Notes: a model not told the origin generated them from the sequence alone. A stretch of 9,390 nucleotides of DNA from an archaeon (GCA_021806865.1 JAKAPU010000105.1:1-9390), one strand, 5' to 3'; positions 1 through 6,750 are shown, counted from the stretch's first letter. Made by a program: numbers and translations.

Positions 1-334
1 AGACCTGCTGACCAGAAGGAAGGGTGGCCGGAGTTAATGTCGCTGACACGATCCTACGCCGATAGTGTATCTGGGTATTGTCACTAATAAAATGAAAAGT
101 AAATTCTTAGCTGAGATTTCATCCGAAGTTGCCTTCCAGGACTTCGTTTCAATTGTTGTTGACTTCGCTAAACGAGATTCTGGCCCTGGCAACTGGAATA
201 TCCGACACAATCAAAGCTTGCGCAGCAGAAACTTGGAGCTGCGTGGCAATGGGTTCATTCTGGGAAAGCAGTTAATGGCATTCTCAAATTCTAATACTTT
301 TCAGACAAACCGACATATCGAGGGGGGTCTCGAC
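1..334. other. Left edge, no supported gene
   Basis: I see no gene I can defend here. A frame open at the left edge ends at TAA 35-37 with a short basic tail, and another ends at TAA 85-87; either could be the last codons of a gene lying outside the window, but neither is long enough to judge. A GTG-started frame of 94 codons (65-349) has no recognisable domain, runs into the promoter region of the next gene, and lacks a clear TATA-like box or ribosome binding site. No tRNA, rRNA, terminator or repeat was recognised. Confidence 0.4.
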
Positions 335-343
335 AAAGTATTT
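335..343 (+). promoter_or_regulatory. Possible TATA-like box for the basic Trp-motif protein
   Basis: The stretch AAAGTATTT is centred about 32 nt before the ATG at 371. With the usual archaeal spacing of about 26 nt from TATA centre to transcription start, the 5' leader would be only a few nucleotides. No Shine-Dalgarno sequence precedes the ATG. Weak, based on spacing and AT content only. Confidence 0.25.
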
Positions 344-370
344 CTGTGACAACTGTGGCTCTCAATCAGC

Positions 371-835
371 ATGCCCAAAGTTTCAAGGAGGAAACCTGCG
401 AAAAAGCGTTCCTCCATATCGAAAAGAAAACAAGTTTCCCCAAAGAGCAGCAGAAAGGTCCGCAGATCGCCAAGCAAGAAGGCGATTTCCGATACCTTTG
501 ATGCTTGGATCGATGCACAGGCAAAACGAAGCAGGCCTACGAAGGGTGAAGAGAAGCCAAGCGAGGCCGCGAAGATGCCGGTTGACTCGATGGAAGAGTG
601 GCTAGAAAAGCAGCAGGTGGTTGAGAAGGAAGTGCCTGCGGAAGGAAAGCTTCCCATGGATAGCATGGAAGTGTGGCTCGAGCACCAAGTATCGGAAAGA
701 CAGTCGAAAGTGACCCAGGAAGCAGCTGAGGGTGCCGAGTCAGCACCAGCTGCTGATACCGCCCAAACACAGGCGACGACTGAGAGCACACCTAACACTA
801 CAAGCACCACTGCACAAGAATTTGGAACTCCTTAG
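371..835 (+). CDS. Small basic protein with three Trp-centred repeats (unknown function)
   Basis: I do not recognise this 154-residue protein. It has three parts. Residues 1-40 are a basic Ser-rich tail with 17 Lys/Arg, including SPK/SPS-type patches that resemble histone H1 tails. Residues 41-106 carry three copies of a ten-residue acidic motif centred on Trp: DTFDAWIDAQ (41-50), DSMEEWLEKQ (72-81) and DSMEVWLEHQ (97-106). The last two share a longer unit beginning K-[ML]-P. Residues 107-154 are Ala/Thr/Glu-rich and probably disordered. The basic tail suggests nucleic-acid or polyanion binding, and each motif could form a short amphipathic helix that binds a partner; both are inferences. There are no Cys residues, signal peptide or membrane segment. 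It stands alone, with about 180 nt before the next gene. The strong internal repeat is the main reason to accept it as real. Confidence 0.7.
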   Translation: MPKVSRRKPAKKRSSISKRKQVSPKSSRKVRRSPSKKAISDTFDAWIDAQAKRSRPTKGEEKPSEAAKMPVDSMEEWLEKQQVVEKEVPAEGKLPMDSMEVWLEHQVSERQSKVTQEAAEGAESAPAADTAQTQATTESTPNTTSTTAQEFGTP

Positions 836-982
836 AATCCGCATTTCACTCTCACATAACGCATTCAACGCAGACGATTTAGAGTCATCTCCAGCTTGAA
901 CTGCCCTTCGATTCGAAAGTGCCTAGTTTGAAGCAAGCGAGAGGCAAGAATCTGTCGAACTTCAGATCATATTTTCATCAGA

Positions 983-990
983 CTTAATAC
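983..990 (+). promoter_or_regulatory. TATA-like box for the GYD gene
   Basis: CTTAATAC is centred about 27 nt before the ATG at 1014, the spacing expected for an archaeal leaderless mRNA. No Shine-Dalgarno sequence is seen between the box and the start, which fits. Confidence 0.4.
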
Positions 991-1013
991 CGTGTACTAG
1001 GTATTTCACCCTC

Positions 1014-1301
1014 ATGCCAACCTACGTTCTTCTATCGACACTCACTCCCGAAGGTAGAAAGACTGTGAAGGAGCGCCCAGGCAGGATAACAGAAGTGAAC
1101 AAGGAGATAGAGCACTACGGGGCAAAGGTGGTCTCGCAGCTCGTAGTGCTGGGCCCATATGACTTCGTCACCATACTGGAGGCTCCGGATAACGAGACAG
1201 TGGCTCGAGTCTCAGCGGAGCTCGGCTCGCGCGGTACTGTACAGATAATGAGCATGCCCGCGATGTCCGTGGAAGGTTTCATCAAGGGCTTCAAGAGCTA
1301 A
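1014..1301 (+). CDS. GYD domain-containing protein
   Basis: This 95-residue protein matches the GYD family over its full length, and the family is normally about 90-105 residues. The beta strand at the N-terminus (PTYVLLSTLTPEG) is followed by an amphipathic helix (about 13-35). The diagnostic LGPYDFVTILEAPD segment lies at residues 46-59, where the family's Gly-x-Tyr-Asp signature is seen as GPYD, and a second helix (60-72) leads to the closing strand (about 73-83). The fold is a small ferredoxin-like alpha/beta barrel known as a stand-alone protein in archaea and bacteria; no reaction is established for the family. The ATG is preceded by a TATA-like box at leaderless spacing. The gene is monocistronic and converges on the hydrolase ending at 1395. 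Nothing in the neighbourhood indicates its role. Confidence 0.9.
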   Translation: MPTYVLLSTLTPEGRKTVKERPGRITEVNKEIEHYGAKVVSQLVVLGPYDFVTILEAPDNETVARVSAELGSRGTVQIMSMPAMSVEGFIKGFKS

Positions 1302-1394
1302 GAGACTTTCCACCGTGCACTTTGCCAGAATCTTCGCATCTGGGCTAGGCAAGCCTGTTCAGGCATTGACATTCTACTACGCAGGACGTGGAGC

Positions 1395-2042
1395 CTAACT
1401 CTTTCTCGAAATTTCTTCGAGGAAACCCAGTAGCATTTCGTTGAATTCCTTTGGTTTGTCGAGATAAGCGGCGTGGCCTGCATTCTTCAGTGTAACGAGC
1501 CTACAACTCTCCAACTTGGCCTTGAGCGGGACACCGTACTGCTCTAGCGTAAAAACGTCATCTTTTTCTCCCCAGACTAGCATCACTGGTGTTTTGATCT
1601 TTCTAAGACTAGACTGCTCGAGTGAGTGGAGAGCAGGACTGATGAGCACAAGACCTTCGACTGCCTCAGGATGCGCAACCGCATATGCTAGGGCGAATCC
1701 TCCACCCATCGAGGGACCAACAATTGTTACTTTTCTTTCTGGATTTCCTATTTCGAGTTTGGAGAACATTCCTTCGAGTATCGGGACGTAATCTCTCAGC
1801 TTTGCGTAATTCACCTTGTCAGATTTCGATGCCGTTCCGCTTGGGAGATCTATTGCGTACACCGGATATCCCTTTTCACCGAGTGCTTCAACCGTTCCTA
1901 TGTCGTACCAGTTGTCAAGTGAAAAGGCGCGGCCGTGAAAGAGGACGACGGCGTGGTTTCTGGGAGGATACGCTTCAAGGGCAGCCTCGTTTTTCCTGTA
2001 TCTTATCTTCAGCCCGCTCGTCTCCAACTGATAGTCGGACAT
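1395..2042 (-). CDS. Alpha/beta hydrolase, ABHD14-like
   Basis: This is a 215-residue single-domain alpha/beta hydrolase, probably a cytoplasmic serine esterase or acyl hydrolase. The oxyanion-loop HG lies at 36-37 within LFHGRAFSLDNW. The nucleophile elbow is G-P-S-M-G with Ser111. The acid is Asp161 (GEKD, 158-161), although Asp162 is adjacent, and the base is His190 in NAGHAAYLDKP. The segment from the HG motif through the GT-x-LGEKGYPVYAIDLP-like region closely resembles ABHD14/CIB proteins, which have a compact core and no large lid; that similarity is from memory of the family. The substrate cannot be read from the sequence. The ATG at 2042 has a TATA-like box about 29 nt upstream and no Shine-Dalgarno sequence. 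The gene is divergent from the dienelactone hydrolase, so the 179-nt gap serves both promoters. Confidence 0.9.
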   Translation of the reverse strand: MSDYQLETSGLKIRYRKNEAALEAYPPRNHAVVLFHGRAFSLDNWYDIGTVEALGEKGYPVYAIDLPSGTASKSDKVNYAKLRDYVPILEGMFSKLEIGNPERKVTIVGPSMGGGFALAYAVAHPEAVEGLVLISPALHSLEQSSLRKIKTPVMLVWGEKDDVFTLEQYGVPLKAKLESCRLVTLKNAGHAAYLDKPKEFNEMLLGFLEEISRKS

Positions 2043-2067
2043 TGTAATATGATTAGAAGGATTGACC

Positions 2068-2074
2068 TATAATC
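2068..2074 (-). promoter_or_regulatory. TATA-like box for the ABHD14-like hydrolase
   Basis: Read on the minus strand this is GATTATA, centred about 29 nt upstream of the ATG at 2042. The spacing fits an mRNA with almost no 5' leader. Confidence 0.4.
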
Positions 2075-2186
2075 GTTTCAATGCTTGCACTGTGAGCAAT
2101 CAAAACATCTTTCCAAGAACTCGCGTCAAGAAGTACAAACGAAGCTAGAAACTTTTCTGGGTAAAATCACGCGATCGACAATAAGC

Positions 2187-2194
2187 ACATATAG
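2187..2194 (+). promoter_or_regulatory. TATA-like box for the dienelactone hydrolase
   Basis: ACATATAG is centred about 31 nt before the ATG at 2222, giving a predicted leader of about five nucleotides. It lies in the gap shared with the divergent ABHD14-like hydrolase. Confidence 0.4.
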
Positions 2195-2221
2195 AATTCA
2201 GCTCAGTTTCAAAATCTCGAA

Positions 2222-2920
2222 ATGCCCGAGTCGATGCATGGTTCGATAGTTTCGTTCGGAAAGGATGGAAGACTATCAGGTTACTTGAGCCTACCCACAA
2301 GCGCTTCAAAGAGTAGCCCTGCCGTAATCATCATCCACGAGTGGTGGGGTCTTGCTCCTCACATAAAAGATGTAGCGGACAGGTACGCTGCCGAGGGCTA
2401 TGTTGCACTAGCGCCAGATCTGTACGGTGGAGAGGTTGCGACGACTCCCGATCTTGCGATGAAACTCTCGTCGAGTGTTACCACTCAAGCTTCGGCAGAG
2501 ATCATCGGCGAGTCTCTTGATTACCTCAAGAACAGCAATCTCGCGGCACCAGACAAAGTTGGAATAACAGGATTCTGCTTCGGAGGGACTCATTCGTTCA
2601 ACTTTGCTTGTGTGGCTGGAAAGAGAATAGCCGCCGCTGCTCCGTACTACGCCACACGCCTACCGAGTGAAGATCTACTCACAAAAATTGCTGCTCCATT
2701 GCTCATAATCTATGGTGAGGAAGATCGTTCAATAAGACCTGACCAAGCTCGAAAACTTGAGGCTACTCTCAAGCAGCTGGGGAAAAAAGTACAACTCTTG
2801 CTTTACCCTGGATGCCCACATGCATTCTTCAACGATCAGAGTCCTCAGAGTTATAGACCGGAAGCGGCGAGAGATGCTTGGCAAAAGACTCTAGCCTTCT
2901 TCAAGGCAAATCTCCGCTGA
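2222..2920 (+). CDS. Dienelactone hydrolase family protein
   Basis: This 232-residue protein is a full-length member of the dienelactone hydrolase family (alpha/beta hydrolase fold), which typically has 230-250 residues. It keeps the family's Cys-Asp-His triad: Cys119 in G-F-C-F-G-G, Asp168 in YGEEDRSI, and His200 in YPGCPHAFFND. Glu40 in HEWWGL matches the conserved glutamate that interacts with the resting cysteine in bacterial carboxymethylenebutenolidase. Classic members open the lactone ring of dienelactone to maleylacetate in chlorocatechol breakdown. Archaeal homologues usually lie outside any catechol pathway, and no other aromatic-degradation gene is visible here, so the true substrate is unknown. 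There is no signal peptide, so it should be cytoplasmic. The ATG follows a TATA-like box, and Met5 is an alternative start four codons in. Confidence 0.93.
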   Translation: MPESMHGSIVSFGKDGRLSGYLSLPTSASKSSPAVIIIHEWWGLAPHIKDVADRYAAEGYVALAPDLYGGEVATTPDLAMKLSSSVTTQASAEIIGESLDYLKNSNLAAPDKVGITGFCFGGTHSFNFACVAGKRIAAAAPYYATRLPSEDLLTKIAAPLLIIYGEEDRSIRPDQARKLEATLKQLGKKVQLLLYPGCPHAFFNDQSPQSYRPEAARDAWQKTLAFFKANLR

Positions 2921-3017
2921 CAACTATTTGATATTGCAGACAGAAGAAGAATCCGCTGGCTCTTTCTGGTCTCACACCGGAGAAGCAAATTAGTTAGAGA
3001 AAATAAATTCAAAAGCA

Positions 3018-3275
3018 GTGGCAGATGGAAACAATAATGTATCCATCAGGTTCCTAACGAGCGGCGCGTTCAAGATGGTGTCTTACAAGTCCACAAATTG
3101 CGTTCTCGGCATGCATCAGGACTGCACCCTTTCAAGCCAGTGCAAGTGCTACTGCCACGACATGGAAAAAAGAAAGGTTGAACTCGAGCACTACAAGACG
3201 CTGGACTGCAAGTGGGGTAGGCACTCTGACTGTCGCGACGAGATGCGGCGCTGCTCGTGCGAATGCCACAGATGA
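3018..3275 (+). CDS. Small protein with duplicated Cys/His metal-binding motif
   Basis: I do not recognise a named family. The 85-residue product contains two copies of C-x4-H-x2-C-x(5-6)-C-x-C-x-C-H. The first uses C28, H33, C36, C42, C44, C46 and H47; the second uses C64, H69, C72, C79, C81, C83 and H84, one residue from the end. Each unit has seven possible ligands, enough for a zinc or other metal site, and the charged linker between them (48-63) is probably helical. This is best read as a tandem zinc-binding protein of unknown partner, perhaps nucleic acid or protein binding. The start is uncertain. The GTG at 3018 leaves 27 residues before the first motif, while the in-frame ATG at 3075 (Met20) would still include both motifs and would better suit the AT-rich stretch at 3001-3008 as a TATA box. 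No membrane segment is seen. Confidence 0.75.
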   Translation: MADGNNNVSIRFLTSGAFKMVSYKSTNCVLGMHQDCTLSSQCKCYCHDMEKRKVELEHYKTLDCKWGRHSDCRDEMRRCSCECHR

Positions 3276-3303
3276 GTCGATTGTCCCTACTGCTTTGCTA
3301 CGC

Positions 3304-3311
3304 TTATATCG
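3304..3311 (+). promoter_or_regulatory. Possible TATA-like box for the 82-residue gene
   Basis: TTATATCG is centred about 40 nt before the GTG at 3347, which would give a leader of about 14 nt. It begins about 28 nt after the stop codon of the preceding Cys/His protein, so the two small genes may be transcribed separately. Confidence 0.3.
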
Positions 3312-3346
3312 AACGTCGGCGTTGATTACCCCCGAGATAATAATTT

Positions 3347-3595
3347 GTGCCAGAAATAGATGAGGTCTCGAAAAGAAGAGAGTTCTATAACAGGCCAGAA
3401 GTTGTAAAGTTTCTTTCCAAACACGGCGTACCCAAGACCAAGAAAGCCATGATTGAACTGCTTTCGAGCGGCGGATCAAAGCCAGATCCAGAAATGGTAG
3501 ATAACCTCTCTCAGGTTATCTTTTCAGTGCATCCTCAACAAATCAACGTAAGAGACATCGCGAATGGGCAGATAATAGTAAGCGTCCGACGCTAG
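3347..3595 (+). CDS. Hypothetical protein, 82 residues
   Basis: I do not recognise this protein. It starts with GTG (the first ATG, at Met35, would remove nearly half of it). Residues 1-40 are charged and probably helical, with RREFYNRPEVVKFLSKHG followed by a Lys-rich stretch. A Gly/Ser/Pro turn (40-48) leads to a second helix (49-58), and the C-terminal third (about 58-81), including NGQIIVSVRR, looks like short beta strands. There are no Cys residues, membrane segment or signal peptide. The alternating helix-turn-strand pattern and steady charge distribution resemble a small cytoplasmic, possibly nucleic-acid-binding, domain, but this is only a shape argument. It follows the Cys/His protein on the same strand after a 71-nt gap and converges on the transporter ending at 3680. 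Confidence 0.65.
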   Translation: MPEIDEVSKRREFYNRPEVVKFLSKHGVPKTKKAMIELLSSGGSKPDPEMVDNLSQVIFSVHPQQINVRDIANGQIIVSVRR

Positions 3596-3679
3596 ACCGC
3601 CTTACTCGAGACGTATTGAAGAGAAGGACAAACGAATTGCGTAGTTAGTCTGGTAACCGCAGGCAGACAGATTCCGCGT

Positions 3680-5536
3680 TCACACTTTGAGCGCTTCCCT
3701 ACGCCTAGTTAGCGATTGCCTGGAAAGCCTATAGTCGAGCAGCGCGTTCGCAAACAAAAATCCAGAGGTCAAAATCAGAAAGAAGGAGAGCACTCCCGTG
3801 TCCAAAAATGACAAGTTCAGCCACTGGAACAGAAAGAAACTTTGCTGAGCGAAAGCGTGCGGGTAAAATGCTAGCAGCATGTAGACGACCAAGTTTAGTA
3901 CCCCAAGGAATAGCTGCGAACCAAGCGAACCTAGCTCGTAAATATCGTAGATCAGGTACGCAACCACTATGGATACAGAGCCAAACACAGCGACCGAGGG
4001 ACTGATGAAGTAGATCGCTGCTCCTGCTACAAAACAGCTTGCCCCAACTAGAAATGGAAGAAAACCGCTCAGACCGACGGGCACTCGAAGCCGCTTCCTT
4101 AGCCATATGGCAGAAAGGGAAATCACGCCGAGACTGATTAAGACCAGAAAGTCGGTAACGTCAACGAGGAACTCTTGGTTTCCCTCCGCAAGTATGAGGA
4201 TGGCGGCGAGAGTAAAGACATACGAGAGTTTCGCAAGTGAAATCGGCATGAATCCATCCTCGGCAAGTGCCCCGAGATGCCTTGACGCAGCCAAAAACGC
4301 GGGAACGAAAGTGGTAATCGTTGCAATGAGGAATGCAATAGCTATGAGTAGCTCCTGGCCCGAGCCAAGGTAGCTCTGAGCTAGATAGAGCGCAGGTATC
4401 TGGGATTTCAAAAGCTGGCTCAGGTCTGGGTGCAGGCTGAAGACTGCAAGTCCGTAAAGTATGTTTATCGCTGCAGCAATTAGAACCGAAAAAACCATAG
4501 CTATACCCAGATACTTGGACTTGCTCATCCTGTAGTTTCTGGAAATCCAGGAGACTATCGGAATGGACGAAGTTTCTAGCGCGTCCCGCTCCAGAGCTTG
4601 TATCTCCTGAAATCCAAAGAAGAGAAGGTAGAGGTATCCTGTGTTTATGACTAGGGCCGCGATCATGTTTGCCGAAGGTCCAAAGTTGAAAATGCCCGAT
4701 AGATTCCACGAACCCTTGATTCCGAGTGTGTAGCTCTGATAGACAAGTATGGCCACCATCACGGCAGTCAGGACTATCTGCAGACGACCGATGAGCTTCA
4801 GGAGCCTCTGTTCGAACAAGGCGTTCAGCACAGTCCATGCGATGAAGACGCCAGTGATCGACCAAACGATGACTTGTGATTCAACGCCGCTGATCCCGTA
4901 GGCTGAAAGAATCGGAGGCATGAGCTCGAAATCAAATACAACGAAGACTATTTTGGAGTACGCAGCTAGGGCGGTGTTTGCTACCCACATCGAAAGCCTA
5001 GAGATGAAGTACCTCACGCTCCGCGTCCCGCAAGCAACCTTTGTGAATGAGGGACCGCCGAGGGCGTCCAGTCCGAACTTCAACGACTCTTCGTACATGT
5101 CCGCGTAGACCTTGGCCATCAGGACAGATAGTATGGTGGCCAGCACAAGGGAGCCTAGAGAGACAAACTCGTACTGCATGATGTTCAGCGGGATGAGTAT
5201 GAAAAGCGGAGAGCCCAAAGTCGCGCCGAGCCCAACCGCCAAGAGTGTGCCAAAGCCGTAGGTCGGCTTGACCTGGATCGTGGTCTTTCTCGTGGGAAAC
5301 CTTGCTCGGAGAGCGTTTGCAAAACTGGCAATCAGGGCGATCCCGGAAAGAGCAGTGCCAAAGATCGCTATTATCGTCACAATGTCAACTATCGAAGCAC
5401 TCGCTTGGGATTGCAGGTAACTGTATTCGTTGAACAGGTACCCCAGAGAGACGACGACAACGACAAGTCCAACGAGCGTTGTGAGCAACTTGAACACATA
5501 CGCGGTTGACCGCTCCAGTTCTGTGATTATCGACAT
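3680..5536 (-). CDS. APC-superfamily amino acid/polyamine-type permease
   Basis: This 618-residue integral membrane protein has about 14-16 predicted membrane segments. The APC core begins at about residue 94. Its first helix contains GLGATLGSPLFI (102-113), the counterpart of the family's Gly-rich broken helix TM1. GFQEIQALERDALE (308-321) corresponds to the TM6 region that usually reads GF-x-A-x-AEE. SRHLGALAEDGFMP (418-431) corresponds to the conserved loop SR-x-LxAMARDGxLP after TM8. These motifs support a sodium- or proton-coupled transporter of amino acids or related amines; the substrate cannot be read. Two extra hydrophobic helices (about 12-33 and 47-73) precede the core, and several follow it, making it longer than a standard 12-helix member of 430-500 residues. 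The C-terminus is basic and cytoplasmic-looking. It is divergent from the HTH_10 regulator at 5703, which is a reasonable candidate for its controller. Confidence 0.9.
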   Translation of the reverse strand: MSIITELERSTAYVFKLLTTLVGLVVVVVSLGYLFNEYSYLQSQASASIVDIVTIIAIFGTALSGIALIASFANALRARFPTRKTTIQVKPTYGFGTLLAVGLGATLGSPLFILIPLNIMQYEFVSLGSLVLATILSVLMAKVYADMYEESLKFGLDALGGPSFTKVACGTRSVRYFISRLSMWVANTALAAYSKIVFVVFDFELMPPILSAYGISGVESQVIVWSITGVFIAWTVLNALFEQRLLKLIGRLQIVLTAVMVAILVYQSYTLGIKGSWNLSGIFNFGPSANMIAALVINTGYLYLLFFGFQEIQALERDALETSSIPIVSWISRNYRMSKSKYLGIAMVFSVLIAAAINILYGLAVFSLHPDLSQLLKSQIPALYLAQSYLGSGQELLIAIAFLIATITTFVPAFLAASRHLGALAEDGFMPISLAKLSYVFTLAAILILAEGNQEFLVDVTDFLVLISLGVISLSAIWLRKRLRVPVGLSGFLPFLVGASCFVAGAAIYFISPSVAVFGSVSIVVAYLIYDIYELGSLGSQLFLGVLNLVVYMLLAFYPHAFAQQSFFLFQWLNLSFLDTGVLSFFLILTSGFLFANALLDYRLSRQSLTRRREALKV

Positions 5537-5594
5537 CGCCGGCGCTCTCGTTAATTCCCCCTGTTAGCCCTATTTCAACTGTCAGCTTGATCTC

Positions 5595-5608
5595 ATGCCT
5601 TAAGACAT
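5595..5608. promoter_or_regulatory. Near-palindrome in the transporter/regulator divergent region
   Basis: The 14-mer ATGCCTTAAGACAT is an inverted repeat (ATG-x-CTTAAG-x-CAT) with one mismatched pair. It lies about 60 nt upstream of the transporter start and about 95 nt upstream of the regulator start, between the two divergent promoters. The position suits an operator for a dimeric regulator, possibly the adjacent HTH_10 protein. It is short enough to arise by chance. Confidence 0.3.
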
Positions 5609-5673
5609 TAGGGAAGCAGAAAGATAGCTCAGTGGGTTTGGGCCACATCGATATCTCAACGGCCACTTGTTCG

Positions 5674-5680
5674 AATATAT
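5674..5680 (+). promoter_or_regulatory. TATA-like box that supports an ATG start at 5703
   Basis: The run AATATAT is centred 26 nt before the ATG at 5703, which is exactly the leaderless spacing. It falls inside the longer reading frame that could begin at TTG 5667, so it argues against that upstream start for the regulator. Confidence 0.4.
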
Positions 5681-5702
5681 TGGGACTCAGCTAGCAGTTT
5701 CG

Positions 5703-6416
5703 ATGATCGTCCACCAGAATTCAGGTGAGCAAATTCTCATTTGCAGGCAATGCGAAATACCTAATACAACTCGAATCGTGATGGAGTGTGTGCTCGAGGC
5801 CCATCTACTGGTCGACGCCCCGGAAAATTGGATCAAGGCCATGAATAGAGGCCATTCGGCTCTGGTCAAGATAATGGATGTGAAAGAGTCCGGCAAGGGC
5901 GTCAGAGATTATGTCGAGATCTCATCTTCGAGCGCGAGCGCAGAAAAGCTTCTTGACGCGCTCAAGAGTTCCAATGACATCCAAAACATTGACTTTGTTC
6001 AGCTGGATTCGCACCGCATCATGGGCGCGATAACTACCCAAAACTGTCCCGTGTGTTCGACACTATCTGATCTCAACTGCTCTCTTCTCTCGGCAGCGAC
6101 AACCGACAACGGAAAGATGGAATGGAAGCTTCTGGTCAGCGGCAACGACACGCTCAAGAAGGTCACGGACAGGTTGAGCTCACAAGGCGTCGGTTATGAA
6201 ATACTCAGGTTGACTCGGCTGCAGAGCAAGGAGGAGCTCACAGCAAGGCAGGAACAGATTGTGAAGATAGCGCTGGAGATGGGCTACTTTGAGTTTCCAA
6301 AGAAGATAAAACTTGAGGAACTTTCAAAAAGACTCGGAATATCGCCGGGAACTCTCTCAGAAATACTACGAAGAGCAGAGAAGCACATCTTCACCCTGTA
6401 CTTCAGACATCACTAG
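5703..6416 (+). CDS. HTH_10 (bacterio-opsin activator-type) transcription regulator
   Basis: This is a transcription regulator of the HTH_10/Bat family, widespread in archaea and greatly expanded in Thaumarchaeota. With the ATG at 5703 it has 237 residues. An N-terminal alpha/beta sensor-like region begins at RIVMECVLEAHLLV. A central NCPVC motif, with a further Cys eight residues later, is typical of thaumarchaeal members and may bind a metal or sense redox state. The last 60 residues form the HTH_10 domain, opening with LTARQEQIVKIALEMGYF and including the recognition-helix segment LGISPGTLSEILRRAEKHI. The start is uncertain: TTG 5667 adds 12 residues, and ATG 5781 would begin just at the first conserved strand. 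I prefer 5703 because of the TATA-like box 26 nt upstream. Divergence from the APC transporter suggests local control of it; the effector is unknown. Confidence 0.9.
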   Translation: MIVHQNSGEQILICRQCEIPNTTRIVMECVLEAHLLVDAPENWIKAMNRGHSALVKIMDVKESGKGVRDYVEISSSSASAEKLLDALKSSNDIQNIDFVQLDSHRIMGAITTQNCPVCSTLSDLNCSLLSAATTDNGKMEWKLLVSGNDTLKKVTDRLSSQGVGYEILRLTRLQSKEELTARQEQIVKIALEMGYFEFPKKIKLEELSKRLGISPGTLSEILRRAEKHIFTLYFRHH

Positions 6417-6450
6417 TCTGAAGCGATCTCCCGTAGACTTTCGGAATTAT

Positions 6451-6458
6451 CGATAAAC
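6451..6458 (+). promoter_or_regulatory. TATA-like box for the hemerythrin-like gene
   Basis: CGATAAAC is centred about 27 nt before the GTG at 6482, with an AT-rich flank on its left (AATTAT). The spacing supports a leaderless message starting at this GTG. The box lies in the 65-nt gap after the HTH_10 gene. Confidence 0.35.
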
Positions 6459-6481
6459 CAGCTCCGCCCCAAGAAAGACCA

Positions 6482-6703
6482 GTGTACAAAAAGATGCTCA
6501 GGACACCCGAGTCATTGAAAGAAGAACACGAAGAGTTGATGGGATTCCTACGACATGCATCAGGAATCAAAGATGCAAGGGGCAGGTCCATCAGATATTT
6601 GCTCGAAGCACTCGAACCTCACTTTGAAAAAGAGGAGAAGTACGCAATGCCTCTGCTCGGGACGCTGAGCGAGTTGCTTCCAAGAAAAAGATTCGATATC
6701 TGA
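6482..6703 (+). CDS. Hemerythrin-like HHE protein, N-terminal half (frameshifted)
   Basis: This 73-residue frame is the first half of a hemerythrin HHE-type four-helix-bundle protein, a fold that carries a carboxylate-bridged di-iron site for O2 or NO chemistry. Visible ligands are His16 (LKEEHEEL) and the H-x3-E pair His47/Glu51 in EPHFEKEEK. After LLPRKR it runs into an out-of-frame tail and stops at 6703. The family sequence continues in the frame one base back, from about 6682 to 6945, so the gene as read here is broken at the A run 6685-6689. A one-base slip there would give a product of about 154 residues, a normal HHE length. The start is GTG 6482, with ATG 6494 as an alternative. A neighbouring NirK makes an NO-related role plausible, as in RIC/YtfE-type repair proteins, but that is inference. 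Confidence 0.75.
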   Translation: MYKKMLRTPESLKEEHEELMGFLRHASGIKDARGRSIRYLLEALEPHFEKEEKYAMPLLGTLSELLPRKRFDI

Positions 6704-6750
6704 AAGAGATTGTAGACTCGCGAGAAGCACTGTCAAACGAATACAATGGC

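Noticed and set aside
1..87. Two frames open at the left edge, ending at 35-37 and 85-87
   Set aside because: Either could be the tail of a gene outside the window, but 11 or 28 codons give nothing to recognise.
65..349. A 94-codon frame starting with GTG on the plus strand
   Set aside because: No domain, odd composition (rich in Asn, Ser and Arg without pattern), no clear promoter box, and it overlaps the probable promoter of the gene at 371. Not impossible, but not supportable.
301..810. A 169-codon minus-strand frame opposite the basic Trp-motif gene
   Set aside because: It is the antisense shadow of the gene at 371-835. Its Ser/Phe-rich composition is what Lys/Glu codons give on the other strand, while the plus-strand frame has ordered protein repeats.
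1353..1364. Short palindrome GCCTGTTCAGGC between the convergent GYD and ABHD14-like genes
   Set aside because: Only a 4-5 bp stem, with no U-rich tract after it, so there is no good case for a terminator.
4161..4865. A 234-codon minus-strand frame inside the transporter gene
   Set aside because: It is an alternative frame of the APC permease, with no membrane pattern or motif. The permease frame carries all the family signatures.
5625..5690. tRNA-like words TAGCTCAGTGGG and GTTCGAAT about 35 nt apart
   Set aside because: They look like D-arm and T-loop consensus, but the D-stem, the T-stem (ACTTG against ATATT) and the acceptor ends do not pair, and there is no anticodon arm. Probably coincidence.
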